Shown one piece after another: positions 23,089 to 34,100 of a stretch of DNA of 64,000 nt. This DNA comes from Gnetum montanum (Eukaryota > Streptophyta > Gnetopsida > Gnetales > Gnetaceae): contig MNCI01018080.1 of the NCBI GenBank assembly GCA_015680685.1, positions 698,122 to 762,121 of the forward strand, given 5' to 3'. Within the stretch, counting starts at the first letter, position 1; every line of letters starts with the position of its first letter. The position numbers were made by a program, and so were the translations under genes. The notes under the pieces were generated by a model. It searched no databases. It was not told the origin of the DNA and was given only the letters and a program-made list of their open reading frames with translations.

Positions 23089-25060
23089 ACTTAACAAATC
23101 TTGGATTAAGTGCATATGCCCCTGATTCTTGAGAATGTATCATCACAAGATAGCATCCCTTAGAATGCTCATACTGGCATACTATACATCCTTCCTCATC
23201 CTCTGAACTTGAGTCAAAACATTTTAACACTAAAGAAACTTTTCCTTTTCATCCATAGTCTCTTTTCTTTTTATTCTCCTTGCCCTTATTGAAGGCTTGT
23301 TCAATTCTTTCTTCTACAAATTTTAAGACTGTAGTGAATTTTTTGTCCATCGAGTCCCACATCTTTTCTACCTTGGTTGTAATATCATTAACAGACTTTT
23401 GGATTGGTAGAGTCTTTTTTAAGTTACCTCTTCCAATATCTCTTCCTCTTGCTTATTGCATATTCATACATCTCTTTTCCTAATGGATGGATCTTGATTA
23501 TACTTCTTAGCTAATTCTCTCTTTTTCAACTCACCTTCTTCCTTTGCCACTTGGTCAATTACACTTTAAATTCGATGGGCGATCATTTCTGACAATCTTC
23601 CTTGGGCATACACACCAAGGGTTTCTCTGGTTTTATTCCTCAACCCATCAACAATATGTCTAAGCTACTCCCTTTGAAAAAATTCATGGCCTAGTTACCT
23701 ATGCAAAAGAGAGTAATATCTTTCCATTACTACATCAAGGGATTAATATATGCCCATTGCCACATCAAGGAATTGGTGGGTTCCTTGCTTCCAGCCTGGG
23801 ATCTTCTTTCTGAGATTGGACACCTGAGAATAGATTTGGTATCTATCATTGAAAAGTTTAAGCATGGTACTACACCTTCTGATAGATTTAGGTTCTAATG
23901 ATCTATACCAACTTTCTAACTCCTCAATGAGAGTCTAATGGAACAACTTAATTTTTTACTGTCACTTTTGACATTCTATAGAGCATAGGCATTGTGAAAT
24001 GCTTGAAGGTGATGTTATGGATCTATGTTATACCTACCTTCAAACTTAGAAATATTGGTTATATCAAGTTTCTTGATGCAACTATCTTTGACATGCTTAG
24101 TTGAAATGTACACTACTTCCCTTATGTTGATCATGCTATGAGTAGTCAATAGAGGTTCTTCATGATTGTAGGATTTGTATGCTCAATTGTAGTGATGCCT
24201 TCTTTGATACTCATATCACTCTCTCTCTCTTCACGTCTATCCCTGTTCCTTCATGGTTTACGCTTATCATCTTCTTCATCAAGATGCCTTCATCGATACT
24301 CATGTCTATCATGAGCCTGATGTCTCTCCCTATCATGCTCTCTATACCTTTGTTCCCTTCTATCAGAGTCCACTAATGATCGTGAGGAGAAAGATGAAAC
24401 AGTTGGAGAATGATGTCAGCTAGTTCTTCTTCTATGACTTTGGAATTCATTTCTTTATGATTTGGCAAAAACTCTTGGCCTCGAGTCTTACTTGGATTCC
24501 TCTACTTCTCTTCTTGGTGTCTCTGCAAAGGGTTGAATATAGTTACACCTTGACAAGTTTTTCTAAATGAATAACAAGCATTTGGGAATGGACTCCATGA
24601 TCATGGTGGAGTGTCTCTGCTACAAATGCATGAATATCAAGTTCTTCTAAGATAACATGAGAGTTAATTTGCCTTCTCTTATTATGCTCATGTTTGGTTT
24701 CCATAGTAGTGTCTCTTTACACTTGTGCCTCTATGGTTTGATAGGATTTTATCATGTGTTTGATCACATGGTACTATTCTTATGCATGCCTTAGATTCAT
24801 TTCCCTTATAGTTGTTTGAAGCATGGTAGTTGTTGAATGCTCTAGAGGCAAAATGATGTTGCCCTGTAGGTCTCTCCATCTCAACTGCCCATCTTGGTGA
24901 AAGATGAAGGTGAAATCAGGGTAATAAGGCATATGAGATTCTTGTTTGCATAGGCATACCTTAGTCTTCATCGTCATTTGTTCTGTCATTGCTCCTTTGT
25001 AGCTCTTTGGCAAGTGATAGTTTTTCCTTAAGTGTTGAAGCCATTTTATATGCATGATGC
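23089..25060 (-). pseudogene. Ty3/gypsy gag of element 3, decayed
   Basis: The start near 25055 reads MHIKWLQHLRKNYHLPKSYK, and the C-terminal part contains CFDSSSEDEEGCIVCQYEHS followed by KGCYLVMIHSQESGAYALN. The end matches the element 1 gag tail at 200-330. The middle is broken by stops and shifts. No frame continues into protease. Confidence 0.7.
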
Positions 25061-25170
25061 TTGGTTAAATGTGTGTGTTATTATGATTATTTAAAGATTA
25101 TGAAGATTAACTTTATGATTCTTGATACAACAAATTTTGTAAGATCAATTACTTAGCAAACATTGACACA

Positions 25171-25188
25171 TCCCTAGCAATGACGCCA
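25171..25188 (-). promoter_or_regulatory. Primer binding site of element 3
   Basis: The minus strand reads TGGCGTCATTGCTAGGGA, one base after the LTR end (...ACTCATCA). Against the tRNA-Asp complement TGGCGCCGTTGCCGGGGA there are four differences, all transitions. Confidence 0.75.
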
Positions 25189-25189
25189 A

Positions 25190-26066
25190 TGATGAGTGGT
25201 GGAGCAATCCCAACACTCTACATACAAGTCACAAGTGCTAGCATGTGACCAAATCGTAATATGTATATGGATAATGTTATTATGATAGTAATTGATATTG
25301 AGTTTGTGATCATTGTCTTCTCACCTTGAGTTAGTGAAGTCTAAGTGTATGGTTTAACTTGTAGTAAGGCATATGTTATGTGATGTTGTGAGGCTCATGT
25401 TACTCCTAAGAATAAACATAATGGAAATGAAGTTAAATGCTAAGTATAAGTAGTGACAAGAATGTAAATATATTCTATCCTATAGTGATGAGCATTTGTT
25501 CCTTGCTTATTAGACACACCTTGGATTCATGTAACCACTACTGTGATTACCAAGTGAATTCACCATTAAGGGAATCAAGTGAAGCCACTACTGAGTTACC
25601 AAATGATTACACTTCAACACTCGAAACTAGTCATACTCATTTCGCTTTACTAAAGAGCAAGTAAAATAAAGTCCTTTGGAAATGTAAATAATTAAGTTAA
25701 GAAAACATGGAAATTATAAGAAGTAAACAAATAAAACTAAGTGGATGCTACAATGATGGGAAGAAATCTTGATCTTTATTGCCTTCATGAACTATGTTCA
25801 AGTATAATTCACTCAAATAAAGATTTTGTTTAATTGCTAAACATCATGCTGCTAGCATTCACTCTGTCGTTAACTATGGAAACAAACTGCAAGAGTTTTC
25901 CTAAGAATTGGAATGAAAAATTGTTGATTATGCATCTCAGTATTAGTATTTATAGGGTTACACACATCCTGAAACATCGTGTCAATGATGATGTAGCATA
26001 GGTTATGACATCGTTGTTACGATATTGTAGATATAATATTGCAAGCAAAAAAAATTGACTTTATCA
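25190..26066 (-). repeat. 5' LTR of element 3 (877 bp)
   Basis: The minus strand begins TGATAAAGTCAATTTTTTTT and ends ...CACCACTCATCA. It carries a TATAAATA box (plus positions 25947-25954). The first half aligns with 9770-10208, the surviving LTR part of element 1. Near its 3' end it shares GAAGACAATGATCAC with the element 2 LTR, so all these LTRs are of one lineage. Confidence 0.8.
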
Positions 26067-26682
26067 TCTAGACTAGCCTAAGATGATTAACATGTATTCC
26101 CAAGTTGTTGCATATGTCCTAAACTCATGTTACCAAGAATTATACCATTGGGGACCCAAGTGATTATGCTCTTGGGATTATTAAGTGAATTTATCTTTAT
26201 GCTTAAAATTGGTTGTGCTCATTTTGCCAATTCATTAACATGCATGGAAGATTAAATATTATGCTAAGCGTGTTAAGAAATTAAATTGTAATTAAGAAAA
26301 TCATTAAACTATGCTAAGTGTTACAATGAAGGTAAATATATCTTGATCTTATTGTTGTTATGAAAATGTGTTCAAGTACTTAATCACTTGAATATGATTT
26401 CGAATAATCAACTTAGTTCATGATGCAGGCACTTGATAACAAATTTATTGACTTAGTTCATGAGGTGGGAACTTGATAATAAATTTAAGTTCTGTGAAAA
26501 TAAACTAATAGAGCTTCACTATGTTATTGACTAGTAGTTCCATAAATGTGATTGGTGTGTGCATTTACATTGACATTTATTGTCTTACGTTAACATTAAT
26601 GCATTGACATAGTTGGCCTTATATTAATGTTGATGTGTTGATGTTGCTACATTGACATGGTGAATGCAAATATATCTCATCA
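26067..26682 (-). repeat. LTR fragment of a third subtype, minus orientation
   Basis: The minus strand starts TGATGAGATATATTTGCATT and continues with ATGTCAATGTAGCAACATCA, similar to the start of the element 2 LTR. Downstream words (TTCAAGTGATTAAGTACTTG, ATAAGATCAAGATATATTTA) match the middle of the element 3 LTR. It ends where the element 3 LTR begins, so it is probably an LTR cut by element 3. It contains an imperfect 40-bp internal repeat (TTAGTTCATGA... at about 26413 and 26456). Confidence 0.65.
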
Positions 26683-27326
26683 CTTTCAAGGACCTTCACT
26701 TAGCTTGTTCAAATTTTATTTTATTGTACTTTCTTTGCTTTAAGAACATTATAATGTATTCATTTCTTACTTCATGTTTTCAAATATAATTGTCATCTGT
26801 AGGTGACATTACACTTTTTACTTTGTATTAGAAGGCAAGTATTAAAATTTTCCCTACAAGGTTGGTTGAAAGGTAAGCTAAAATCTGCCTTTGTAAGGAA
26901 AATGAATTTGGACCCTAGATTTTTATCCTTGTTTGTTTTGTACAATTTTGTTGAAGGACTATTTGCTAGTAGTAAACCTCATCATCATCGTCTTTTTTGT
27001 GCCTTTATCCATTTATGATAGACTAACCATTAAGGCTTTACCCACATATTCATGATGTCTCTTGCTCTGTGTATTATATGAGTTGTAAATTTCTTGAAAT
27101 GAATTGGTATTTTAGAATAAATACACTTTTGCGTCTTTCATTGTTGTTGAAGGTTTTGTTTGCAAAAATTATACTAGAAATAATATAATTAAACTTTTAT
27201 TATTTTAAAATTCATTTTCCTACATAAAATATTGGAAAATGCAGAATTGTTTTTGTTATTGCGTGTACGTTACAATGCTCATGTACACACCTCTCGCATT
27301 TGAACTTTGAGCTTATGTTGGGGGGT

Positions 27327-27440
27327 GTTGGAACTTGAAATAAGTAAAACATATGTGCATCTCAAGATTTATAGGAGGGGAAGGTGTTGCAACCTAAAAT
27401 AAGTGAAACATAGATACATCCCAAGACTTATAGAAGTTTA
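27327..27440 (+). repeat. Imperfect direct repeat, two units of about 56 bp
   Basis: GTGTTGGAACTTGAAATAAG (27327) is followed by AAAACATATGTGCATCTCAA; a second unit begins with GTGTTGCAACCTAAAATAAG near 27383. The second unit runs straight into the tRNA-like segment. Confidence 0.6.
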
Positions 27441-27441
27441 T

Positions 27442-27514
27442 AACTTAGTGCTACCTAATAGGATTGAACTTGTGACTTACACAGTTAGTAAGCCAAAACC
27501 TATACCACTAAGTT
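27442..27514 (-). mobile_element. tRNA-like segment, probable SINE head
   Basis: On the minus strand a 73-base segment begins AACTTAGTG and ends CACTAAGTT, so the ends can pair perfectly over nine bases as an acceptor-like stem. It contains an A-box-like TAGTGGTATAGG and the B-box-like AGTTCAATCCT (consensus GGTTCGANTCC). The words GGCTT...AAGTCACAAGTT recur in the SINE-like insertion at 43493-43703. A functional tRNA gene is unlikely because the anticodon loop is the wrong size. Confidence 0.5.
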
Positions 27515-27860
27515 AACACTTCATTGATTATCTCAAGATTTATAAAAATTTATCCTTTGTCCAATCAAACTTATGACCTAGGGTTATAAGGACAAAAGAT
27601 AAACACCTCATTGCTAACTTTAACCTTGTGACTTTCCAGCATGCAATGCTACGCCTAACCAAAAACTTCATCATCCTAGCTCGTATCCCCAAAAATAAGG
27701 TCGCTACTTCCCCATTCCGCTAAATAAGCTTTCTTATTCGCCGGTGTTAAACGCGAACTTATGCTCAAGTTAACAAAACACAGATTCATCTACGGAGGGC
27801 AACAGTAACTTCCGGCAAATTCAATTTTGAATCGACTAAACAGAGCGCTCCTAACATACT

Positions 27861-27866
27861 TATAAA
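27861..27866 (+). promoter_or_regulatory. Candidate TATA box of PIGN
   Basis: TATAAA lies 68 bases before the start codon, in ACATACTTATAAACTACGG. It would give a leader of about 40 bases, which is short for a plant gene, so this is only a candidate. Confidence 0.3.
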
Positions 27867-27933
27867 CTACGGTCGTTTTTGTGAAGCTCGCATTGCTGAG
27901 ATTTCAGATCCGGCCAATCGAGGACGTTCCAAG

Positions 27934-28183
27934 ATGAGAAATCAATGGATGGTCGATACAATGTCGACTCTGCCCGTGAGGGAAGGAATGGCCTTGGAGG
28001 AAGAAATTAGAGTGAAGTTAAAGAGAAGTAAAGAGATCTGGATGGTGATACTTGGGGTCGTTTTGCATGCAGTTTTTATGATGAGCATATTTGACATATA
28101 TTTTAAGAGTCCTATTGTCCATGGGATGGATCCTGTACAGCCGCGCATCAACGCCCCTGCCAAACGCCTCATTCTTTTCATAG
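27934..28183 (+). CDS. PIGN: PIGN exon 1
   Basis: Residues 1-83. The cytosolic N-terminus is followed by the membrane segment [20 protein letters not shown] and the family signature [10 protein letters not shown]. Donor GTACAC at 28184, phase 1. Intron 1 is 5.7 kb. Confidence 0.95.
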
Positions 28184-31100
28184 GTACACCCTACTTTTCT
28201 CTTGATGATGTAGCTTAAATTTTCATTGTTTTTGTTGTATATGTGTCCGTTTCATCTAATTGTTCTCTTTACTGTGCTGGTATCTGTATGCTTGCTCTAG
28301 GTCAGAGTTTGGTATTATGTGTGTCATGAACATCAAATAATGTGTAAGCATTCTCCTTTATTCCGGTTTTGCTTATTGCTGTACCAGTATTTGTATGCTT
28401 GCTCTAGGTAGAGCTCGGCATTAGGTGAGTCCTGGCCATCAAATAATGTGTAAGCTTTGCAAATAGCTTTAATTTTAGTTACATAGAAACCGTAGTAAAA
28501 GTCAATTGTTTAAGAGGTGTGACATGAACCAAGCAGTAAATAACACTGAAATAGTGGGAGTGTTGCTCCAACATTAGTGCGCCTACACCATATCACTTGG
28601 AAAATTATGGTTACACATGTGAACTTCCTGAGACGTTACAGGATTTTAAACTTACAGCACCAAAATGTTAACTCTGTAAATGAAACTTACAATACCGAAA
28701 CATTAACCCTCTGGAAATGAAACTTACAATACCGAAACATTAACCCTGGAAATGTAATTTTTGCTCGAATTTGCTATACAAGGTTTCTTGACTTTCAACA
28801 AACATTGTTTAAATGGAAAATTGTAGGTTATCAAAGATGATGATGGATCGTGCACATTTAAATCAGTTTCTTTGAAAATATCTTTTGGTTGCTCCTTTTA
28901 AAATTCACTTTTGTTTTTCTCTGCCATGAATGTTTGCTTTTATTTCTCAATAGACTTTGTATGTTCTTTTTTCATCTTTAGTAGAATGCAGATGAATTAA
29001 TTGAAAAGAAAGAAATATATTCAAAATAATTTAAGCTTGAAAAAGAAACAAAGATACATATAGTAAAACAAAGGTTAAAAGGAGTACTGTTAACAAAGCA
29101 AAGCTCTGAAATGAAAACAAACTATTTACGTTTTTTGTTGTGTTAAAGAAGATATGTTTGCTTTTGCACTTTTTGAACAGATGCAAAGCAAAAATGAGTT
29201 AAATTGTAGTGAAGTAGTTGAAACACACTTTGTAGTTGCTAATCAGTAGTTAAATTTTAGTAGTAACTCCTTCATACATGTCTTGAATTACTTTACTATA
29301 TTTATCAGGGATGTTTTTCATTGACAAGGCCTACCAAATGATATCTGTAGGCACTTTGTCATAAATCAATGAAGATCATATGTATATTTTTTCTATGTTT
29401 TTTTGAATTTCCTCATTAGTTGTGTCAAAAAAATAACATCTATAGTATATTTCCTTGGCATAAATCCAAATTGATTTTTTAAGATTGTTGATTCAAGTTT
29501 GAGATGCTTCTCTATGACTGTCTCCTATAGCTTCATAGTATGACTCATTAGCTTGATCCCTCTATAGTTTGCACAATTTTGTACATCTCCTTTATTTTTG
29601 TAAATGGGAAACAACAAAGCTTTTTCTCCAGTTGTTAGGCATTTCTCCATTCTTCAAAATTTTCTTAAATAATTGTGTTAGCCAAGAGGCTCTTGTATCT
29701 CCCAATGCTTTCAAGCTTCTATAGAAATGTTTTCTAGCCCAACAACTTTTCCTTTTTTTCATCTTTAATAAGGCTATATTCACATTAAAGAAGGAAAGTT
29801 CATTAACCAAACCAAAATTTGGTTCTTCTTCTTGGATGTCTTCTCTTGGAAATTCTTCATTTAATAATTCTTGAAAATAATTTTCCACCTATCTAAAATA
29901 TCATTGACCTTTACCAAAATTTTTTCATTTGCTACCTTGATGCATTTGACATGATCAATGTCCTTACATTTCTTGTTTATGATTTTTGCCAATTTATAAA
30001 TAGATTTTTCTCCTTTATTCCTAATGTCTCATAAAAGCTATCCAAGGTCTTATGTTTGGCTTTGGCTACTGCTATTGCTGTTTTTTTCTTTGCCATTTTG
30101 TATATCAACTTGTTTTCTTGGCTATCACTTTGCTGTCATTCCTTAAAGCATTTTTCTTATTTTGGATAGCATGTTGCGCTTTAGGATTCCATCACCATGT
30201 CTTCTTTGGGATGTAGTTTTTGCCTTTTGTTTCACCCAAAATGTTCTTTCCAAGTTTTTGAAGGCAACTTTCCATCTGGCCCCAAATTAAATTTGTAGAG
30301 CAATCCCAATACCAAGTGCCTTCATGAAGCAATTGTTCTTTAAATAAGGTGATGTTATTTTCTTTCAAATTCTACCATTTTATGCATTTAGTCCCTTTTC
30401 TCGTGCTACCTTTAAAGCTTTGTATAACTAAATCCATGATCATTAGTCGATGTTGAGTTGCAAGGCACTATCTAGGTATGACTTTGTAGTTTTTACATAT
30501 GGCCCAATCTCTTTTGCATAGGAAGAAATAATCAAGTTGTGTTTTATCCATACCACTCTTGTATGTAATTAAATGTTCTATACTTTTCTTGAAAAAATAT
30601 TTGCAATTGCAAGGTCATAGGCACTTGCAAATTGCAGTAGTGAATCTCCCATATCATTGTGCTCTCCAAAACCTTTTCCTCCATGAATCCGGTCATATCC
30701 TCTTTTCAGATATCCAACATGACCATTAAAATCCTCTTCAATGAATATGTTTTTTTGTTGGAGAATTTCTTGAAGCATTTGATCCATGGAATTCCAAAAA
30801 TCCTGATTAATTGAATTTTCAAGGCCAATTTGTGGAGCATATACAGTGTTGATGTTGATGATCTTATTTCCAAGCACAAGTTTGATGCCCATAATTTGAT
30901 TGCCATGGCAATATACTTGTACCACTTTATCTTTGATAGATTGATTAACGATGATGGCTACTTTGGTGATTTTCTTTTCCCGAATAGAAGAGTTTGTAAC
31001 CTTGGCCTATATCTTTAGCTTTCTCCCCTTTCTATCTTGTTTCTTGGAGGTAGACAATGTAGATTCTTTGTCTTTTCATGGCATCGGTAATTTTGGAGAT

Positions 31101-34100
31101 ATTTTTATTGAGAGTGCCAATGTTTGAGGTTGCCATATGAAATTTCTGTTATTGAAGTTGCTTCTTTACCCACAATTGTCCCTGACGTGGGAACCCTTGT
31201 CTACTTTTCACAACATTTGGGCAACAATGTTGTACGTCATTTTTGGAGGACGTCCTAGCATGCACTTGCCCATTTTCCACAGCAATTGGGCCTTGTGATT
31301 GTTGCACATGGCTTCTGGAGAATGCCATAGCATCTGCAAAATCTGAAAAAAAAAAATCATCTATGAGATTTGACAAGGTTTTATAGCTAGCTACCAACTT
31401 GACGTTAACCATCCTCTTTTCGTATTCAGGCTTGGGACTAGCATTGGCAGAGTTTGAATCTCCCATAGCATTACACTCTCTAAATTCATGTCCTCCATGA
31501 ATCTTGTCATAACCCATTTTCATATATTCAACATGATCATTAAAATTCTCTTCAGTAAATATGCTTTCTTCTTGGGGAATTTCTAGAAACATTATATCCA
31601 TAGAATCCTAAAAATCATGCTTGACGGAGTTTTTAAGGCTAATTTGTGGAGCATGTATGCTGATGATGTTGATGATCTCATTTTTAAGCACAAGTTTGAT
31701 GTCCATAATTTGATTGTCATGGCGGTATACTTGTATCCCTTTATCTATGATAGATTGATCAATGATTATGGCCACTCTATTTTAGAGATTTTCTTTTTTT
31801 GAGTAAAAAAGTGTGTAAGCCTTGTCTGAATCTCGAGTGTTCTCCCCTTTCCATCTTGTTTCTTGGAGGTAGGCAATGTTGATTCTTCATCTTTTCATGC
31901 TGTTGATAATTTCAATGGTCTTTTTATTGAGAGTACTAATGTTTTAGCTTGCCATCTGAAATCTTTTCTTGGAGCTAGGCAATGTTGATTCTTTTTCTTT
32001 TCATGTTGTTGATAATTTCAATGGTCTTTTTATTGAGAGTACTAATGTTTTAGGTTGCCATTTGAAATCTTTTCTTGGAGGTAGGCAATGTTGATTCTTT
32101 GTCTTTTCATGCTGTTGATAATTTCAATGGTCTTTTTATTGAGAGCACTAATGTTTTAGGTTGCCATCTGAAATCTTTGTCATTTGTTTTGCATTTTTAC
32201 TCACACTCATCCTTGATATGGGAGGCCTTGTCTACTTATCACAACATCCAAGCAATGATGTTGCATGTCATTTCTAGAAGATGCTATAGCAAGCCCTTGC
32301 CCCTTTTTCATAACAACTGGACCTTGTGATTGTTGCGCATCGCATTTGGAGAATGCCCTAGCATTTGCAAAATTTGAAAAATAACTTAGCCATGAGATTT
32401 TGTATGGTTTTACAATCGGCTACCAACCTAACACTAACCTGCATCCTTACGTACCTAGGCTTGAGATCGATATTGGTAGAGTTAAACCATTGAATCATAT
32501 GCTTTTCCAAAATCAACAAAACAAGCAAAAACTTTTTTGTTAGGTTTTTTGTAAACTCCATGCAGTGTTTGAGAGTAATCAAGTGATCAATAGTGGAATG
32601 ATTTAGTCTAAAATTTGCTTGACACTATATTCTGACCTGGTTAATTTTACCCTAAAATTAGCAAAAATGTTACAACAATCATTCAATAATTGTTGAAAGT
32701 ATTTTTATCCCCTTTTTATATAATAAATTAACTTTACTAGTTTTCTAATGTTGATCTAATCCTTGATCTATTGCCAAATTTAATCTGTGCCAAATTTCTC
32801 TCTGAATGCTAGGTCCTGCCCACTTTTGTAATTCTGCATATAAACCATATGAATCTATAGCTTTGGCTTATGCTTGTTTTTAAATGTTCTCTGTGACTTC
32901 CTCAAGAGTAAATTGGAGAGGTACTTGGTGCACAATAGCAGTAGAATTAGCATCGTTTCCTGTTAATGAAATTGAAATTTTTATTTACATTCACTAAGAC
33001 CCCTTAGATCTATCGGACCAGTTTCAGAATTGCTTTTACAAAATTTTTTATTGTAAAAAGAACATCTATCTTGAAAAGAAAACTTAAATTATGAAAACAT
33101 TGCCAAAACTGTCTTTTTATATATAAAGACATTAAGAATTTTTTCTGACTTCATAATCATTGCTGCAGTGTTTATATTTTGACATTTTGTTCATGTTTTA
33201 CGTTGGCATTCATTCTCATTTTTAATAGATGTGAAACTTCTTTAGTTTTTATGCATTCACTTAACCTAGAAGTCAAGGCCACATCATTGCAAATGATAAA
33301 GCTTTTACATATAGTTGACAATGCATAGTCATTAGGCATAGTTTGCATCCATTCTTGTAATTCATCTATTAAAATGCCAAAGATTCTGGGAAACAAAGTG
33401 CAACAGTGCATTACACCTATGTTAGGCTAAATTTGAAAGTTTCTTTACCTTCTCTATCCTGGAGTTCTGTTATGATTCTCTCATATAATTGATGTATGTC
33501 AGTTGGTGGTTCTTTTAGCTCATTTTAAGTAAAAATAAAATTTTATTAATGAAAAATAAGTATTCACATTTACTCCAAGCATATTCTGCAAGCAAAGCTT
33601 GAAAGGCTTAGACTTGCAACCTAGTGGTTAACAAACCAATAAGCTGTCATTGAGCTACACCACCGTTATCCAGATTACTTTATATATTTTCTTTTAAGAG
33701 TGAATCATAAGCCATAAATCAACTTTAAAAAGCAAAGCTTGTTATGGTGACCTTCTTTTGGATTATGGAGATTACTATTTCTGTAACATAAGCCAACCCC
33801 ATTTTGTTGGGACAAGGTTATGATGATGATTACTACTATTTCTATAAATAGTATCTCTTCTCAGAGTTCTTCCGATTGTACTGCAGCGGATGGCATGCGT
33901 GCTGACAAGTTTTTTGAGCTGGATGAGAAGGGGCAATCAAGAGCTCCATTCTTAAGACGTGTGATTCAAAATAAAGGACGCTGGGGTGTCTCACATGCAA
34001 GACCACCAACAGAATCAAGGCCTGGTCATGTGGCTATAATTGCTGGATTTTATGAAGATCCAAGTGCTGTTACGAAAGGTGAACTATCAGTTAATATTAT

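Larger units (their letters stand above)
23089..26066 (-). mobile_element. Ty3/gypsy element 3, 5' part only, inverted
   Basis: Read on the minus strand, it has an LTR of the element 1 subfamily (26066 to 25190), a primer site (25188-25171), then gag down to 23089, where it is cut. Protease, polymerase and 3' LTR are absent. The gag zinc-finger motif and flanking words match the first 340 bases of the window (element 1). Its LTR start sits next to another LTR piece (26067-26682), which suggests insertion into that LTR. Confidence 0.8.
26683..27933 (+). other. Upstream region of PIGN
   Basis: This is the 1.25-kb stretch between the last LTR piece and the PIGN start codon. It contains an imperfect direct repeat (27327-27440), a tRNA-like SINE fragment (27442-27514) and a candidate TATA box. 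From about 27640 the sequence becomes less AT-rich, as expected for a promoter and 5' leader. No gene is seen in it. Confidence 0.6.

Noticed and set aside
26803-27018. 71-codon plus-strand frame upstream of PIGN
   Set aside because: No motif, AT-rich, no homology recognised, and not positioned as an exon of PIGN.
30830-31802. Plus-strand frames of about 60 codons (30830-31018 and 31617-31802) with similar sequence
   Set aside because: They are the antisense of the RTE endonuclease in copies 1 and 2; their similarity to each other reflects the repeated LINE.
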